Shown one piece after another: positions 62,018 to 64,000 of a DNA stretch of 64,000 nt (the stretch's first letter is position 1; each line of letters starts with the position of its first letter). The notes beneath the pieces are model-generated. The model did not search any database. It was given only the letters and a program-made list of their open reading frames with translations, and was not told the DNA's origin. Both the position numbers and the translations under genes were made by a program. Source of the stretch: Cellulophaga sp. HaHaR_3_176. Lineage in GTDB: Bacteria; Bacteroidota; Bacteroidia; Flavobacteriales; Flavobacteriaceae. The stretch spans positions 186,001 to 250,000 of the forward strand of contig NZ_CP058990.1 of assembly GCF_019021925.1 (NCBI RefSeq), read 5' to 3'.

Positions 62018-64000
62018 TTATAGATCTAAAACGGTGAACATAAATTCAGAATCGTAACGGTCTCTATCAGTACCTCCGTTATCGTTGTCTCCAATAATAA
62101 CCTCAAAACTTGTTGTTGTTTGACTATTATATGAAATACCAGGATCATCATTACCAACTCCGCCACGGCCTGGTTGTGATAATTGAATAATGTAGTTAGA
62201 ATCGGAAGTAATACCAGTAGGTAATGTTACTCTGTAATGGCCATTACCTGTAAGTTTTGTAATCGTAATTCCACTTGTTCCTTTTATAATGATACCTGAT
62301 GAAGAAATTTTAGCAAAGGCTTTAATCGGACTTTCATAAAATATTCCAGCATCAGAACCAGCGCTAATACTATTGTTTGCATCTGCACTAACTGTAGCAG
62401 CAGGGGCAGGGTCTACCCAATCGGTGCCTGTTGCTGTAGAGCTTAATACTTGACCACTTGTTCCAGCATCACCATCTTTATCTTCAAAACTACCATCTAA
62501 ACGCATATTGTTTGCAATATGTAAACTTTCATCAGGGGTATTTATACCAATACCAACATTTTGTGAAGCATCGATTATTAAAGCTTCTGTACCACCAGTA
62601 CTAATACCGATTTTATCAGCGCCATCACTATATATACCTGTATTGCTATCGCTATTAAACCTATAAGCAGGTCCGTTAGCAGTACCATCAGCATTTGCAA
62701 ATGATGTAGCTCTGACTTGACCAGATACTTGTAATTTATGAGTAGGGGTTTCAGTTCCAATTCCTAACCTTCTGTTTGCACTGTCCCAAAATAATTCGTC
62801 GTTATCTTCTGTTGGTTCTCCTCCAGCACCTGCAAAAAATACAGATCCTGTTGTGCCAGAATGGTTAAGGCTGCTATTATCAACCCAGCTTACGGTTCCT
62901 GAATTATCAGTTACTAAAGATTGGTTTGTGTTACCAGGTGTAATTTTAGCAGTAGTTATATTTGCATCGCTAATTTTAGCAGTGGTAACTGCATTATCGT
63001 TAAGGTCAATAGTAGTAATAGTGCCATCTGCAATTTTAGCAGTAGTTATGGCATTATCAGCAATTTCTAAACTCACGTTTGTAAATGTTGAATTTGCACC
63101 ACCTGTTACGTTTATATCACTAGATGTTAAATTACCGCTAGCCAATGCATCTACATAATTTTTTGTAGCAGCATCTTGTGCATTTGTTGGGTCATTTAAA
63201 TCTGTGATATTAAAATTACCCATTGATAAAGGACCTAACATGGCATCGCCATTTACGTTTACATATCGCGCATCATTAGTAGATATGTCAGTAGTAACTT
63301 CTTGCCAACCAGTAGCATCGTCAAATATAAAAGCAACACCGTTTCTATCTGCATTCGGGGCAACTTCTCCTGAAACAATATAGATGTCAGAATCGACTGC
63401 TGTAACTGGTAAATTAGCTTCTAAACCTGTGCTTGTACTTGATAGTATAACAGCTACGTTACCATTTGCAGCAGGTACAACGCCATTTACACTTCTTACA
63501 ATACTAGTAATATCATTAAATCCGCCAGCTTCATTTGTAAACCTAAGTGTGCCTTCTGAACCAGGAATATCACTTAATACTGTTATTGTCTCGTCTATTT
63601 CGACACTAGTTCCATTTGTTTCGGTTATTGTAGCTATTCTATTTCCTGCAATTACATCGGTAACTTCAAGAGCGTCTACTTCTAATGCTCCTGTAACTCC
63701 ATTTTGCGAAAGGCCTGTTCCTGCAACATCTGCATTAATTTTAGCAGCAGTAACGGTATCATCAGTAATACTTAAAACACCGGTATTTGTGATAGTGGCA
63801 TCACCAGAAATAACAGCTTCTTGAGCTGTATTTGCACCGCTACCAATAAAAATAGATCCGTTGGTTAATGTATTCGTTGCTGCCACTTGAGCATCAACAT
63901 AGGTTTTTACAGCTTGCTCCGTTGGGAAATCAGTATCAGAGTTATCTATTAAAGTTCCGTCTGTAGATTTGTTTGCAGTATCTTCTTTATCTGTTTGTAA
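62018..64000 (-). CDS. Large repetitive surface protein, C-terminal part
   Basis: The frame is open to the right edge, so the N terminus is outside the window; 660 residues are visible. The first part has KSTDGTLIDNSDTDFPTEQ and VKTYVDAQV, then several units of the type NITTAKIxDxxITTxxLxDNAV. A segment like that of phage tail fibres follows (RLGIGTETPTHKLQVSGQV, SDSNTGIYSDGADKIG, NVGIGINTPDESLHIAN), with a beta-rich C-terminal domain ending FMFTVLDL. Such proteins recur in flavobacteria next to type B sorted proteins. It could be an adhesin or fibre; no sorting domain is visible at its own end. Confidence 0.75.
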   Translation of the reverse strand, partial: LQTDKEDTANKSTDGTLIDNSDTDFPTEQAVKTYVDAQVAATNTLTNGSIFIGSGANTAQEAVISGDATITNTGVLSITDDTVTAAKINADVAGTGLSQNGVTGALEVDALEVTDVIAGNRIATITETNGTSVEIDETITVLSDIPGSEGTLRFTNEAGGFNDITSIVRSVNGVVPAANGNVAVILSSTSTGLEANLPVTAVDSDIYIVSGEVAPNADRNGVAFIFDDATGWQEVTTDISTNDARYVNVNGDAMLGPLSMGNFNITDLNDPTNAQDAATKNYVDALASGNLTSSDINVTGGANSTFTNVSLEIADNAITTAKIADGTITTIDLNDNAVTTAKISDANITTAKITPGNTNQSLVTDNSGTVSWVDNSSLNHSGTTGSVFFAGAGGEPTEDNDELFWDSANRRLGIGTETPTHKLQVSGQVRATSFANADGTANGPAYRFNSDSNTGIYSDGADKIGISTGGTEALIIDASQNVGIGINTPDESLHIANNMRLDGSFEDKDGDAGTSGQVLSSTATGTDWVDPAPAATVSADANNSISAGSDAGIFYESPIKAFAKISSSGIIIKGTSGITITKLTGNGHYRVTLPTGITSDSNYIIQLSQPGRGGVGNDDPGISYNSQTTTSFEVIIGDNDNGGTDRDRYDSEFMFTVLDL

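Noticed and set aside
62853..63824. Plus-strand ORFs antisense to the repetitive surface protein
   Set aside because: Their repeats are the complement of the sense-strand TTAKI repeats.
62500..63900. Repeats that could suggest a CRISPR array
   Set aside because: The repeats are in-frame protein repeats without constant repeat length and spacer structure.

Overview
The window is chromosomal DNA from a low-GC marine-type member of the Bacteroidetes, very probably Flavobacteriaceae. Supporting signs are the short 287-residue primary sigma factor, recurrent TAnnTTTG promoter boxes, the TamL / TrmH-type methyltransferase / PorT / MenG block, type IX secretion parts (PorT, a DUF5103 plug protein, a type B C-terminal sorting domain), a complete Na+-pumping NQR operon, and a Bacteroidetes-type (subtype iii) type VI secretion (T6SS) locus. 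No tRNA, rRNA or CRISPR array was seen.

Region 1 (1-19.8 kb) is accessory and contact-dependent. It opens with the tail of a T6SS cluster: an NlpC/P60 peptidase cut by the window edge, a TssG-like baseplate protein, TssN and the Hcp-like TssD. Directly behind TssD lies an unrecognised protein overlapping a small membrane protein by 4 nt, which looks like an effector/immunity pair, and then a frameshifted small gene. The second block is VgrG, an unrecognised TPR-like protein (candidate loading adaptor) whose end overlaps the next start, and a 1467-residue PAAR-like/Rhs protein. The Rhs protein ends in a deaminase-like toxin domain (HTE...PCxxxC) followed at once by its immunity gene. Behind it, 12.9-19.7 kb is an array of displaced Rhs C-terminal tips (three or four, mostly broken), intact small immunity-like genes, a 299-bp duplicated piece of the Rhs core, and recurring hairpin elements whose stems differ in sequence but keep perfect pairing. 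This array is the most unusual part of the window.

Region 2 (19.8-38.9 kb) is housekeeping: a NarL-type two-component pair; YpdA-like reductase and Rpe; TrmL and a VF530 protein; RpoD; PNPase; ribosomal protein S15; AccD (without its usual zinc ribbon cysteines); class II aldolase; TamL; a TrmH-family methyltransferase; PorT; MenG/UbiE; and TrkA-TrkH potassium uptake.

Region 3 (39-58.5 kb) is also core: an aspartate-type aminotransferase with a fatty acid desaturase, RsmG, DinB-like protein, PruA, ApaG, the DUF5103 plug protein, then nqrABCDEF followed by a small NQR-associated gene and apbE, whose product attaches FMN to NqrB/NqrC. Methyltransferase, Map and GpmI genes follow on the minus strand, then a secreted ankyrin protein.

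Region 4 (58.5-64 kb) is envelope and surface: a 55-residue DUF6747-like membrane protein, an M48 lipoprotein protease, a Tat-type M15 peptidase, a GNAT enzyme, a T9SS type B sorted protein and a large repetitive surface protein running off the right edge.
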